64,000 nt of DNA from Eshraghiella sp051880035 (lineage in GTDB: Bacteria; Bacillota; Clostridia; Lachnospirales; Lachnospiraceae). The stretch lies in assembly GCA_051880035.1 (NCBI GenBank), contig JBJENE010000018.1, positions 3,619 through 67,618 on the forward strand, read 5' to 3'. Each line of letters opens with the position of its first letter. Positions within the stretch are counted from its first letter, which is position 1. The notes under the pieces are model-generated. The model was not told the DNA's origin, made no database searches, and worked only from the letters and a program-made list of their open reading frames with translations. Position numbers and translations under genes: made by a program. Positions 8,819 to 20,200 of this stretch are shown in pieces.

Positions 8819-9997
8819 TCAGATTTCTTCCTTTCCCAAAGATTTAAGGTATCCTTCCGATTCTTTTTTATAAATATCCAGCATTAGCAGTGCGTCCTCA
8901 TAACATATTTCATTATCCATGGTGTCCAACGCACTTTCCGCATCATACACAATGCGTTCCCGTAAAGATATTTTTTCGAGCAGTTCTTTTACCCTGTAAC
9001 CTGTCTCGGGATGAGGAATGCATACGAATTTTTTCTTGAAAATAACAGAAAACACTGTTCCGTGAAACGAATTGGTAAAAATACATTCTGCATTTTTTAT
9101 ATACCACAAAAACTCTCCCGGACCGCAGATTTTATGGTTCGGAGCAGTTTTATTAAATGCCGTGGGATTTCCGCATATATCAATAACCTTTATTCCTTTG
9201 GCCTCTCCGGCTCTCTTCGCCGCTTCAAAAACTTCTTCCCTGCCGGGACTCGGCATAACATAAGTTATAATAAAAGGTTCTTTTTCTTCCTTATCTTCCA
9301 CAAGATATTTCTCATAATCTTCCGATTTGTGTAAAAGCGTAGGGTCGATGTCAATACGAAATTCCAATCCTTCATTGCAAATATTTCTAAGCCTGTCCAG
9401 ATATTCATTTTCCCGTAAAGAAACCGTTTCAAACCGGCCGAGAAGTTTCTTTATCTCTTCTTCATCCACATCATGGGCAAAATTGACACCCACTGCGTAT
9501 GCATATCTTTTAATCCGTTCTCCGCCGAAATCCAGCATATATGCTGTATCAAGTTTTCCGTCCGTGAGCACCGTATTCCATATCTGGTCACTTCCGCAAA
9601 TATAGATGTCACATTCCGGAGGATTTTTTTTCAACCGGCGTTTAGTTGTATAGAGGCGGGTTTCCTGCAAATTTTCGCCTATAAATCCCATAAACTTTTT
9701 ATCCATAACGGATTTTTCTTTATGATGAGTCCATGAAATCATGGTTTTGGGAATATTGTACAAGCTCCTCAAAAGGCGCTTTGCCGGATTTTCACCTTCA
9801 TATTTCGGTCTGAATTTTTCTTTGGCCACCTGAAAGGGATTTTTAAACGGGGTATATACATTTCTGTGATACCATGGTCTGTAATTAATAATTTCAACCG
9901 TATGTCCGCATTTTTTCAGATATTCCGAAAGAGCCAGGCACTGCAGTGCGGCTCCGCAGTTATATGTAAAATGAAATGTTAAAATTCCTATATGCAT
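8819..9997 (-). CDS. Polysaccharide pyruvyl transferase family protein (3 of 3)
   Basis: The 392-residue protein starts MHIGILTFHFTYNCGAALQC and contains YICGSDQIWN, IDIDPTLL and IFTNSFHGTVFSVIF, the same landmarks as the copies at 2410 and 7687. An insertion of roughly 40 residues after the first motif makes it longer. Known family role: PEP-dependent ketal pyruvylation of cell-surface sugars. SD GGAGT is about 6 nt before the ATG. Its 5-prime neighbour is a GT2 gene 19 bp upstream. Confidence 0.87.
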   Translation of the reverse strand: MHIGILTFHFTYNCGAALQCLALSEYLKKCGHTVEIINYRPWYHRNVYTPFKNPFQVAKEKFRPKYEGENPAKRLLRSLYNIPKTMISWTHHKEKSVMDKKFMGFIGENLQETRLYTTKRRLKKNPPECDIYICGSDQIWNTVLTDGKLDTAYMLDFGGERIKRYAYAVGVNFAHDVDEEEIKKLLGRFETVSLRENEYLDRLRNICNEGLEFRIDIDPTLLHKSEDYEKYLVEDKEEKEPFIITYVMPSPGREEVFEAAKRAGEAKGIKVIDICGNPTAFNKTAPNHKICGPGEFLWYIKNAECIFTNSFHGTVFSVIFKKKFVCIPHPETGYRVKELLEKISLRERIVYDAESALDTMDNEICYEDALLMLDIYKKESEGYLKSLGKEEI

Positions 9998-10016
9998 ATT
10001 TTAACTCCGTAATACA

Positions 10017-11084
10017 TTATATATTTCTTAACGCAAAATCCAAACCGTACAAATAAATGTTTCTGCGCATAAAATCCGTCTTCCGGCGTATTTTCCCAAA
10101 AATGCCCGAAGGATTTCTGTATCTGCCGTACACATCATTTCCTGCCTCTGTTCCCAAAACACCGTAAGCTTCAATAATTTTATAGCAATGTATATCGGGA
10201 TGCTGGTCTTTTTCGGTAATTCCGTATTCGTTGAAAAATTCCATAATTTCTGCCGCAAGCTTCTGTCTGTTTTCCTCATCCAGCTCTACCATCGTTCCGT
10301 ACAAAAAATCCACAGCCCATGTCTTTAACGGTGCCATATCAAGCCCTTTCTCGCCCCACAGTGCAAAAATCCGTCTCACCGCTTCCATATGCTGCACGGC
10401 CCGCTCAAGCTTCGCCCCGGCAAAATATGTCATAGCTGACTCTTCAACCATTATACGGTAACAGTATACTTTTTCCCCGGAAAAATAAATTTGCCCTGCA
10501 GATGAAAATGCGTCAAACTGAAACACCAGATCCTCCGCAACCGAAAGTCCTTCCGGAAAAACAATCTTATTTTCCGTAAGCAGGCTTCTTTTGAAAAATT
10601 TGTTCCATGTAACCGGCAGACTGCCCCTGCTTCTTATAAGCACTTCCGGCTTAAAGGTGTACATTTTATTTCCCTTCGGATTCAGGCACGCCTTCATCCA
10701 GATTTTTTCTTTATCGGGAACAGTTGTAACACCACCGAAAACATAAATATCAGGATTCTTTTCAAGGCAATCGGAAAGAGCCCGCAAAAGGGCATCGGAC
10801 TTTACCGTATCATCTGAGTCAATGAAGCAGACATACTTCCCCGTTGCATATTTAAGGCCCGTGTTTCTTGCCGCACTGACCCCGTCACCCTCAACATCAA
10901 TCATTTTAATGAAGGAATATTTTTTTATATATTCTTCAATAATCACGGCTGTGTTGTCAGGGGAGTTATCATTAACACATATTATCTCCGGCTCATGTTT
11001 CCATTCACCAAGAATGCTGTCAAGACAGTCCTTTATATATTTTTCCGATTTGTAAAAAGGTATAATAATTGATAACTCGCGCAT
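10017..11084 (-). CDS. Glycosyltransferase family 2
   Basis: A 355-residue GT-A enzyme: LSIIIPFYKSEKYIKDC, VNDNSPDNT, SAARNTGLKYATGKYV and the DXD motif FIDSDDTV near residue 90. The C-terminal half (LPVTWNKFFKRSLL, LSVAEDLVFQFDAF) is like those of the GT2 gene at 3498 and of the fusion protein, so the three are probably paralogues. It follows the glucosaminidase gene by 18 bp. Predicted to transfer a sugar from a nucleotide donor during repeat-unit assembly; donor and acceptor unknown. Confidence 0.9.
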   Translation of the reverse strand: MRELSIIIPFYKSEKYIKDCLDSILGEWKHEPEIICVNDNSPDNTAVIIEEYIKKYSFIKMIDVEGDGVSAARNTGLKYATGKYVCFIDSDDTVKSDALLRALSDCLEKNPDIYVFGGVTTVPDKEKIWMKACLNPKGNKMYTFKPEVLIRSRGSLPVTWNKFFKRSLLTENKIVFPEGLSVAEDLVFQFDAFSSAGQIYFSGEKVYCYRIMVEESAMTYFAGAKLERAVQHMEAVRRIFALWGEKGLDMAPLKTWAVDFLYGTMVELDEENRQKLAAEIMEFFNEYGITEKDQHPDIHCYKIIEAYGVLGTEAGNDVYGRYRNPSGIFGKIRRKTDFMRRNIYLYGLDFALRNI

Positions 11085-11102
11085 GCTTTTCCTTTTTTAT
11101 AA

Positions 11103-13415
11103 TTATTTTGCTTTTATTGCTTTATAAGAAGAATATCCCGTGGTACACAATGTATCACCTGAATATGTATATGCAATTACTTTATAATAGTAACTTGTTC
11201 CGGATATAAGCCCGGAATCCGTATATTGTGTGCCGGTAGTCTGTCCAACATACTTATATTGTCCGCCCAATGTAGTCCGGTATATATAATATCCTGTTGC
11301 GCCGGTCACCCTGCTTATTGTAATATTTGCAGTTCCGCCGGATGAAGCACTTATACCTGTAATCTGAGGAACGGATGAAAGTATCTTAACTGCAGCGGAT
11401 GCATTTCCTTTTACAATTGTATCGTTTACCTTTTTAAATGCAACTACTTTATAAAAATATGTTGCTCCGGGTTCAACATTTTTATCGGTATATTGGCTGC
11501 TTAATGTTCCGCCCACAAAACTGTATGAGCCTCCCGGAAGCGCCCTGTACACATAATATCCGTCAGCTCCCGAAACTGCATTCCAGGTTACTTTTGCGGT
11601 AGTCTCAGAGAGTCTTTCCGTACCGGTTATCTTAGGAGTCTCCGGTCTTGCCTTCACGCTTGCTCCCGCAGACGGATTTCCTTTAACTATGGTTCCGTCA
11701 GAGGTCTTAACAAAGGCCACAACCCTGTAAAAATATGTTGTTCCGCATTCCGCGGTTTGGTCCGTATATGAGGTATTAAGTGTTCCGCCGATAAAGCTGT
11801 ATGCACCTCCCGGAAGCGCCCTGTATACATAATATCCCGTAGCATCCGGAACCTTGTTCCAGCCAAGCTGCACGGAGCCTGTTCCTTTCATTGTAAAATC
11901 AATCGTAGATACCGATACAAGATTAACATCCATGCCACGCTCCACATTGACTACATATTTACCTGTATTTCCATACAGGGTTTTGATTGTTATTTCTATA
12001 GGGTTATTTCCTACTTTCAGTTCATATACTCCGTTACCGGTCACTTCGGTTGTATCCGATGCAATAGCCGTACCGTTAACCGATATGTGTTTCGTAGTAA
12101 AAGGAACCTCAATACTATATTCTTTAACATCCATATTAAAACCAATGTCATGCGGTACTTCTACATTTTCTATGGTTATTCCCGTCACGGTAAGTGATGA
12201 CAATTTATAATTAGGACTGTATGAATTTAATTTCGGTACAGGTCTGTTAACTGCCGGATAAGGCATATTTGTATATACCGGTATTCTAAAATGGAACGGA
12301 GACTCAAGTGCACCATTCTGTGTATATGCCACCATGCTGTTATATCCTTCGTTAACCGGCGCCGTAAGGTTCTGCATATACTGATTCCAGTATAAATATT
12401 CCTCGTTAACCACACTGAACTTATGAAAATATAAGGTATCCTGTCCTACATTATTTTTGGAATTGGCGATTTTTTGTGCCCCACCCATTATTGCAAGATA
12501 CTGAGTGGTCCATCCGTTGGTGTATGCTTCTTTTCCGCCGTTATTAAAAATATCCTGCATTGTTGTGCCGGATGCACCTATATTAAAGAAATTATAATAT
12601 TTCGTCTCTCCGGCTCCTGCAGCATGGAATGTCTTTCCGCCGTCACTTGTAGCCAGTCCTGTTGCCAATGTATCATTAAGTACATATTTGCCGGTACTTG
12701 AATTGTAAGTTCCTCTTCCTTTCTCCTGAAAGAGTCTTGCGCACAGGCTTATAGGACTTATATTGTATTTCTGACCTGCCTCAATAAGAACTGTGGCATA
12801 AGTTTTACTTGTTCCGCCTACTTTCGCATAATCACAGTCCATAAATGTATCTTCCATCATCGCTTTAAGCAGGCTGTATGTCTGATATGAACTGTCATAA
12901 CTTATTTGTTCAAACATGAAAATATTATTTTCCGTAAGCCAGTTGCGTGGATCCATTACATATTCAACTGATTTTTTGGATGCCTGTACCCAGTACGGAT
13001 CGCTTAATATTTCCCAGTTATTGGTAGCCCAGTTAAAAGAACCTGAGTGGTATGTATAATCTTTCCACGAAGTTGGAGTGGAATACCATCCTGAATCCAC
13101 TCCTTTAAGGGTCATAATTGTATTAGGTACAAGATTTCTTCTCCATACCATCTCATTGGCAATAACCGTATTCCAATCCAGTCCGGTATTAACTGCTTCA
13201 AATGTCCAGTTAGGATGTGCTTCATGAAGTGCGGTAAGTGCATCTCTGTAGGATGGCGGAAAAGTCTTTAATGTAGTTTCAAAGCTTGTAGTAGCGGCGT
13301 TTGTGTTTTGTACATATTTATCCGACAATATGCCGGTTATAGTCATTATTAAAATAAATATTATATAGGGTATAAATTTTGTAATTCTTTTTTTCATATT
13401 CATCTTCATCTTCAT
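11103..13415 (-). CDS. Secreted glucosaminidase-type autolysin with Fn3 repeats
   Basis: This 770-residue exported protein has a basic start and a hydrophobic signal/anchor segment at about 12-30. A glucosaminidase-like region spans about 200-340 with a likely catalytic E231 (ARLFQEKGRG). A cadherin-like beta-sandwich spans about 400-495. Three fibronectin-III-like repeats lie at about 500-590, 593-680 and 683-770, sharing GYYVYRALPGG. It should cut the glycan strands of peptidoglycan, with the C-terminal repeats binding wall polymers. The start is ambiguous: ATGs occur at codons 1, 3, 5 and 7, none with a good SD, and the rpoC terminator ends only a few bases before the first. MKKRITKF (codon 7, 13397) also fits a signal peptide. 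Confidence 0.82.
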   Translation of the reverse strand: MKMKMNMKKRITKFIPYIIFILIMTITGILSDKYVQNTNAATTSFETTLKTFPPSYRDALTALHEAHPNWTFEAVNTGLDWNTVIANEMVWRRNLVPNTIMTLKGVDSGWYSTPTSWKDYTYHSGSFNWATNNWEILSDPYWVQASKKSVEYVMDPRNWLTENNIFMFEQISYDSSYQTYSLLKAMMEDTFMDCDYAKVGGTSKTYATVLIEAGQKYNISPISLCARLFQEKGRGTYNSSTGKYVLNDTLATGLATSDGGKTFHAAGAGETKYYNFFNIGASGTTMQDIFNNGGKEAYTNGWTTQYLAIMGGAQKIANSKNNVGQDTLYFHKFSVVNEEYLYWNQYMQNLTAPVNEGYNSMVAYTQNGALESPFHFRIPVYTNMPYPAVNRPVPKLNSYSPNYKLSSLTVTGITIENVEVPHDIGFNMDVKEYSIEVPFTTKHISVNGTAIASDTTEVTGNGVYELKVGNNPIEITIKTLYGNTGKYVVNVERGMDVNLVSVSTIDFTMKGTGSVQLGWNKVPDATGYYVYRALPGGAYSFIGGTLNTSYTDQTAECGTTYFYRVVAFVKTSDGTIVKGNPSAGASVKARPETPKITGTERLSETTAKVTWNAVSGADGYYVYRALPGGSYSFVGGTLSSQYTDKNVEPGATYFYKVVAFKKVNDTIVKGNASAAVKILSSVPQITGISASSGGTANITISRVTGATGYYIYRTTLGGQYKYVGQTTGTQYTDSGLISGTSYYYKVIAYTYSGDTLCTTGYSSYKAIKAK

Positions 13416-13417
13416 TT

Positions 13418-13454
13418 AAAAACAACAACATAACCCATAAGGTTATGTTGTTGT
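13418..13454 (-). terminator. Rho-independent terminator after rpoC
   Basis: A perfect 14-bp stem (13422-13435 with 13441-13454) and 5-nt loop lie directly after the rpoC stop, followed on the minus strand by TTTT. The T-run ends within 3 bp of the first possible ATG of the glucosaminidase gene. Confidence 0.85.
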
Positions 13455-13461
13455 CAATAGT

Positions 13462-16400
13462 TTATTCTACAGTCTCAACCTGTTCGGTCTCATCTGCTTT
13501 AATTTCGTCTGAAGCAGGCTCCTGTACTGCAGCTGTATCAGCTGTTTCCGGGTCTTCTTCAAAGAGAATTTCTTCATCCATCTCAACATCACTGTCAAGC
13601 ATAACTGAACGGTATCTCTTCATACCTGTACCGGCAGGAATAAGCTTACCGATTAATACATTTTCCTTAAGACCGATAAGTGGGTCAACCTTACCGTTAA
13701 TTGCAGCTTCGGTTAATACCTTTGTAGTCTCCTGGAATGATGCAGCAGAAAGGAATGAGTTGGTTGCCAGGGCAGCCTTGGTAATACCAAGCATAATCTG
13801 TGTTCCCTCAGCAAGCTCACGGCCTTCACTTGCAAGCTTCTCATTTGTTTCAAGGAAATCAAGGAAATCAACGGTAATTCCCGGAAGGAATTCTGAATCT
13901 CCCGGATTGTCAATTCTGATTTTCTTTAACATCTGTCTTACAATTACTTCAATATGCTTATCATTGATTTCTACACCCTGAAGTCTGTATACACGCTGAA
14001 CTTCACGGAGCAGATAATCCTGCGCAGCTCTTACGCCTTTAATCTTAAGAATGTCATGAGGATTAATGCTACCTTCTGTAAGCTCATCACCGGCTTCAAG
14101 TTTGGCACCATCAATAATCTTTATTCTTGATCCATATGGAATGAGATAATTCTTAACATTGCCATCATCATCGGTAATAACAACTTCACGCTTCTTCTTC
14201 GTGTCAATTATTTTGGCAACTCCGCCAAACTCTGCAATAATTGCGAGTCCCTTAGGCTTTCTTGCTTCAAAAAGTTCTTCTACACGAGGAAGACCCTGAG
14301 TGATATCATCACCGGCAACACCACCGGCATGGAAGGTTCTCATTGTAAGCTGTGTACCAGGTTCACCGATTGACTGTGCGGCAATTATACCTACAGCCTC
14401 GCCTACCTGTACCTGCTGTCCTGTTGCCATGTTGGCACCATAACATTTAGCACATACGCCAAGATGGCATCTGCATGTAAGGACAGTTCTTATCTTAACC
14501 TTCTGAAGTCCGAGTTTCTTAATAATCTCTGCACGCTTTGGTGTAATCATATGATTTTTCTTGATAAGAATCTCACCTGTTGCAGGGTCAACAATATTTT
14601 CTGCAAGATAACGGCCTGTAATTCTATCCTTAAGGCTTTCGATTTCTTCCTTTCCATCCATGAAAGCTTCAACTTCCATACCCGGAATTTCTCTGCCTTC
14701 AGAACAATCCATTTCACGGATAATAAGTTCCTGGGATACATCTACAAGACGTCTTGTAAGGTATCCTGAATCGGCTGTTCTAAGAGCGGTATCTGAAAGA
14801 CCTTTTCTTGCACCATGGGCAGAAATGAAATACTCCAATACATCAAGTCCTTCACGGAAGTTAGACTTGATAGGAAGTTCAATTGTACGGCCGGATGTAT
14901 CTGCCATCAAACCACGCATACCTGCCAGCTGTTTAATCTGCTGGTTGGAACCACGGGCTCCGGAATCCGCCATCATGAAGATATTGTTGTATTTATCAAG
15001 GCCGGAAATCAAGGCATCTGTAAGCTCTTTATCTGTCTTAAACCATGTTTCAACAACTTCTTTATAACGCTCTTCTTCTGTAATGAAGCCACGACGGAAG
15101 TTCTTTGTAATCTTTTCAACTGTTGCTTCAGCATCTGCAATCATCTGCTTCTTCTGGGCAGGAACTGTCATATCTGAAATTGAAACAGTCATGGCTGCAC
15201 GGGTTGAATACTTATATCCCATTGCTTTTATTGCGTCCAGAACTTCAGCTGTCTTTGTTGCTCCATGAGTATTAATAACTTTTTCAAGGATCTGCTTTAA
15301 GCCTTTCTTACCTACATGGAAATCAACCTCATATTTAAGGGCTTTTTCAGGGTCTGTTCTGTCGACAAAACCAAGGTCCTGAGGAATGATTTCATTGAAA
15401 ATAAGTCTTCCGAGAGTAGTCTTTACATTACCTGTAATCACTGTACCGTCATCCATGGTAACTGTTCTGCGTACAAAAATATTCTGGTGCAGGGAAATCT
15501 GCTTATTTTCATAGGCAAGTAATGCCTGATTCATGCTTGAGAAGCTGTGTCCGAACAAATCTCTTGGTGTACATACCACATGACGATTGTTGTCGGTAAC
15601 ATCCTCAAAATTAATATAATCATCAAATGAAAGCTTTTCAGCTTCGATTTCACTCTTAATGGTATCCATATCCGTATAAACCGTATCGGAAACAGGAACC
15701 ACACCTTCCTCGCCCTGATGGTTTGCAAGTTTCTCCATTGTAAGATAATAGATACCAAGAACCATATCCTGTGAAGGAACAGCAACCGGACCACCGTCTG
15801 ACGGTTTTAAAAGGTTGTTTGGTGAAAGCAGGAGGAACCTGCATTCTGCCTGTGCTTCAACTGATAAAGGAAGATGCACAGCCATCTGGTCACCGTCGAA
15901 ATCGGCGTTAAATGCGGTACAAACAAGCGGATGAAGTTTAATTGCCTTACCTTCAACAAGAATAGGCTCAAACGCCTGAATACCGAGTCTGTGGAGTGTC
16001 GGAGCACGGTTAAGCATTACCGGATGCTCTTTAATTACATCTTCAAGCACATCCCATACAGGTGTCTCAAGACGCTCCACCATTTTCTTGGCACTCTTAA
16101 TATTATGTGCTGTACCGTTAGCAGCAAGTTCTTTCATAACAAAAGGCTTAAATAATTCGATAGCCATTTCTTTTGGAAGACCACACTGATAAATCTTTAA
16201 TTCAGGGCCTACAACGATAACCGAACGTCCTGAATAGTCAACACGCTTTCCGAGAAGATTCTGACGGAAACGACCCTGCTTACCTTTCAACATATCAGAA
16301 AGTGACTTAAGGGCACGGTTACCCGGTCCTGTTACAGGACGGCCTCTTCTTCCGTTATCTATCAAAGCATCAACGGCTTCCTGAAGCATTCTCTTCTCAT

Positions 16401-17271
16401 TACGAACAATGATTTCAGGTGCTCCAAGCTCCATAAGTCTTGCAAGTCTGTTATTTCTGTTAATGATTCTTCTGTACAAATCGTTAAGGTCTGATGTGGC
16501 AAAACGTCCACCATCCAACTGAACCATTGGTCTTAAATCAGGCGGAATTACAGGAACTACATCAAGAATCATCCATTCCGGTTTATTTCCTGATTCCCTG
16601 AAAGCTTCAACCACTTCAAGTCTCTTAATGATTCTTGCTTTCTTCTGTCCTGAAGCCTCTGCAAGCTCAGCCTTTAATTCCTCTGAATCTTTATCAAGGT
16701 CTATTCTGTGAAGAAGCTCTTTAATGGCTTCAGCACCCATTCCGGCTCTGAATCCGCTTCCCCACTTCTCTACTGCATCAGAATATTCCTTTTCGGTAAG
16801 CACCTGTTTTTCGGAAAGTCCGGTATCTCCGGCATCCAGAACAATATAAGATGCAAAATAAAGTACCTTTTCAAGAACTCTCGGTGAAATATCGAGAATA
16901 AGTCCCATACGGCTCGGAATTCCCTTAAAATACCATATATGGGATACAGGAGCAGCAAGCTTGATATGTCCCATTCTTTCTCTACGAACACTTGCTTTGG
17001 TTACTTCAACACCGCATCGGTCGCAGACAACACCTTTATATCTTACCTTTTTGTATTTTCCACAATGACATTCCCAGTCCTTGCTAGGTCCGAAAATCTT
17101 CTCACAGAACAATCCGTCCCTCTCAGGCTTTAATGTTCTGTAATTGATTGTCTCCGGCTTTAATACCTCACCGTGGGACCATTCCAGAATTTTCTCAGGA
17201 GATGCAAGACCAATCTTAATAGAATCAAATGTCATCGGCTGATATGTTTCGTTATTATTCATCTCAGGCAT
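13462..17271 (-). CDS. rpoC: RNA polymerase beta-prime subunit
   Basis: This 1269-residue protein is full-length RpoC. The N-terminal zinc finger reads CHCGKYKKVRYKGVVCDRCG, the catalytic Mg-binding loop is NADFDGDQMAVH, and the second zinc site includes CRCHLGVCAKCYG. The bridge helix/trigger loop region contains GVAGDDITQGLPRVEELFEARKPKG. The C-terminal 40 residues are an acidic, low-complexity tail, longer than in B. subtilis. It follows rpoB by 18 bp with an SD (AAGGGAG) and is closed by a strong terminator. It forms the core transcription enzyme with RpoB, two alpha subunits and omega. Confidence 0.99.
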   Translation of the reverse strand: MPEMNNNETYQPMTFDSIKIGLASPEKILEWSHGEVLKPETINYRTLKPERDGLFCEKIFGPSKDWECHCGKYKKVRYKGVVCDRCGVEVTKASVRRERMGHIKLAAPVSHIWYFKGIPSRMGLILDISPRVLEKVLYFASYIVLDAGDTGLSEKQVLTEKEYSDAVEKWGSGFRAGMGAEAIKELLHRIDLDKDSEELKAELAEASGQKKARIIKRLEVVEAFRESGNKPEWMILDVVPVIPPDLRPMVQLDGGRFATSDLNDLYRRIINRNNRLARLMELGAPEIIVRNEKRMLQEAVDALIDNGRRGRPVTGPGNRALKSLSDMLKGKQGRFRQNLLGKRVDYSGRSVIVVGPELKIYQCGLPKEMAIELFKPFVMKELAANGTAHNIKSAKKMVERLETPVWDVLEDVIKEHPVMLNRAPTLHRLGIQAFEPILVEGKAIKLHPLVCTAFNADFDGDQMAVHLPLSVEAQAECRFLLLSPNNLLKPSDGGPVAVPSQDMVLGIYYLTMEKLANHQGEEGVVPVSDTVYTDMDTIKSEIEAEKLSFDDYINFEDVTDNNRHVVCTPRDLFGHSFSSMNQALLAYENKQISLHQNIFVRRTVTMDDGTVITGNVKTTLGRLIFNEIIPQDLGFVDRTDPEKALKYEVDFHVGKKGLKQILEKVINTHGATKTAEVLDAIKAMGYKYSTRAAMTVSISDMTVPAQKKQMIADAEATVEKITKNFRRGFITEEERYKEVVETWFKTDKELTDALISGLDKYNNIFMMADSGARGSNQQIKQLAGMRGLMADTSGRTIELPIKSNFREGLDVLEYFISAHGARKGLSDTALRTADSGYLTRRLVDVSQELIIREMDCSEGREIPGMEVEAFMDGKEEIESLKDRITGRYLAENIVDPATGEILIKKNHMITPKRAEIIKKLGLQKVKIRTVLTCRCHLGVCAKCYGANMATGQQVQVGEAVGIIAAQSIGEPGTQLTMRTFHAGGVAGDDITQGLPRVEELFEARKPKGLAIIAEFGGVAKIIDTKKKREVVITDDDGNVKNYLIPYGSRIKIIDGAKLEAGDELTEGSINPHDILKIKGVRAAQDYLLREVQRVYRLQGVEINDKHIEVIVRQMLKKIRIDNPGDSEFLPGITVDFLDFLETNEKLASEGRELAEGTQIMLGITKAALATNSFLSAASFQETTKVLTEAAINGKVDPLIGLKENVLIGKLIPAGTGMKRYRSVMLDSDVEMDEEILFEEDPETADTAAVQEPASDEIKADETEQVETVE

Positions 17272-17289
17272 TTTATGCGCTCCCTTCTT

Positions 17290-20200
17290 TTATTCTTCGT
17301 CATAGGATGCTTCAAATTCGTCTTCCAGATCATCATCAGAAAAATCTTCTTCAACAGACTGGAACTCTCCATCAACAATTTCCTGCTGTTGGAAACCGAA
17401 TTCTCCGAACGGTTCTTCATAACCATAAGCTGCTCTGTCGTCTTCAAAATCAGCCGGTGAAGCGTCACCGTTGGCGTATCCGATGTTTTCTTTGATGTCA
17501 ACCTCTTCTCCGTTTTCATCAAGAACAGTTACATCAAGAGCAAGTGACCTAAGTTCCTCAAGAAGAACCTTGAAGGATTCAGGTATGCCCGGCTCAGGTA
17601 TATTATCACCTTTTATGATTGCTTCATAAGTCTTAACACGACCTACGACATCATCGGACTTAACCGTAAGGATTTCCTGTAATGTATAGGATGCACCGTA
17701 TGCTTCGAGTGCCCAAACTTCCATTTCACCGAAACGCTGACCACCGAACTGGGCTTTACCACCTAACGGCTGCTGGGTTACTAAGGAGTACGGACCGGTT
17801 GAACGGGCATGAATCTTATCGTCAACAAGATGATGGAGTTTCAGGTAATGCATATGTCCTATGGTTACAGGACTGTCAAAATACTCACCTGTTCTTCCGT
17901 CTCTTAATCTTACTTTACCGTCTCTTGAAATAGGAACGCCCTTCCATTCAGCTCTATGGTCAAGATGTTCTCCGAGGTATTCCATTACACCTTCGTTAAT
18001 CTTTCCATCCCATTTTGCCTTAAAGTCATCCCATTCCATATTTACATAATCATTGGCCAGGTCAAGGGTATCCATGATTGCAGACTCATCTGCACCATCA
18101 AATACAGGAGTTGATATCTTAAATCCAAGTGCTCTTGCAGCAAGGCTTAAATGTATCTCCAATACCTGTCCGATATTCATTCGTGAAGGTACGCCCAAAG
18201 GATTCAATACGATATCCAGAGGACGGCCGTTTGGAAGGAATGGCATATCTTCAACAGGGAGAATTCTTGAAACGACACCCTTGTTACCATGTCGTCCGGC
18301 CATCTTATCTCCCACGGAAATCTTTCTCTTCTGTGCAATATAAATGCGGACTGACTGGTTAACTCCAGGAGATAATTCGTCTCCGTTCTCTCTTGTAAAT
18401 ACTTTGGCATCAACAACGATTCCATATTCACCATGAGGAACTTTAAGGGAAGTATCTCTTACTTCTCTTGCTTTCTCACCGAAAATAGCCCTTAAAAGTC
18501 TCTCTTCAGCCGTAAGCTCAGTCTCTCCCTTAGGAGTTACCTTACCTACAAGTATATCACCGGCTCTGACCTCAGCACCGATTCTTATGATTCCTCTTTC
18601 ATCAAGGTTCTTAAGTGCATCATCACCAACACCCGGAACATCCCTTGTAATTTCTTCAGGTCCGAGTTTGGTATCTCTTGCTTCTGCTTCATATTCTTCA
18701 ATATGAACTGATGTATATACATCATCACGGACAAGTCTTTCACTAAGAAGAACAGCATCCTCGTAGTTATAGCCTTCCCATGTCATGAAACCGATTAACG
18801 GGTTCTTACCGAGAGCAATCTCACCATTGCTGGTAGATGGTCCGTCAGCAATAACCTCGCCCTTTTCAACCACATCACCCTTAACAACAATAGGTTTCTG
18901 GTTGTAACAGTTACTCTGGTTACTTCTTGCATATTTGGTAAGCTTGTATACATCTCTGTTACCGTCGGTTGTCTTAATAACAACCTCTGTAGATGTGGAT
19001 CTTTCAACAGTTCCGGCATTCTTAGCAACAACGCATGCACCTGAGTCAACAGCTGCCTTATATTCCATACCTGTTCCTACAACTGCAGAATCGGTTGTAA
19101 GAAGAGGCACTGCCTGACGCTGCATGTTGGATCCCATGAGAGCACGGTTAGCATCGTCGTTCTCAAGGAAAGGAATCATTGAGGTAGCAACTGAGAATAC
19201 CATCTTAGGAGATACGTCCATAAGGTCGATTTTGCTTCTCTCAAATTCGGAAGTCTCTTCACGGTATCTTCCTGATACACTGTTCCTTACAAAATGTCCT
19301 TCTTCATCCAGTTCTGCGTTAGCCTGTGCAACATAGTAATTATCTTCTTCATCAGCAGTAAGATATTTTACTTCATCGGTTACCCTAGGGTTCTTAGGGT
19401 CGGTTTTATCAACCACACGATAAGGAGCTTCTACAAATCCGTACTCATTAATTCTTGCATATGTGGCAAGAGAGTTAATAAGACCGATATTCGGACCTTC
19501 AGGGGTCTCAATAGGACACATTCTTCCGTAATGTGTATAGTGAACATCTCGAACCTCGAATGATGCACGGTCTCTTGAAAGACCACCCGGTCCCAATGCG
19601 GAAAGACGCCTCTTATGTGTAATTTCTGATAATGGATTGTTCTGATCCATGAACTGTGACAGCTGGGAGCTTCCGAAGAACTCTTTAACGGCTGCCGTAA
19701 CAGGTTTAATATTAATTAATGTCTGTGGTGAAGCACCTTCAAGATCCTGAGTTGTCATTCTTTCCCTTACAACTCTTTCCATTCTTGAAAGACCGATTCT
19801 GTACTGGTTCTGTAACAGTTCACCAACCGCTCTGATTCGTCTGTTACCAAGGTGGTCAATATCATCCTTGGTTCCCACGCCATACTCAAGATGAATATTG
19901 TAGTTAATTGACGCAATAATATCATCAACAGTGATATGCTTAGGAATCAAATCACTTACATTTCTCTTCAGAGCATCTTTTATATCATCAATATTGTCAT
20001 TTTCAGACAAAATAGTCTTAAGTACAGGATAATATACATTCTCTGTAATTCCCAGTTCTCTTGCTTCCTCGGCAGTAATATCCACATGGGATGTCACATC
20101 AACCATAAGGTTGGAGAGAACCTTAACTTCCCGCTCTTCGCAAAGAAGCATTACATAAGGAACGGCTGCATTCTGTATTGCAATGGCGGTATCTGCTGAC

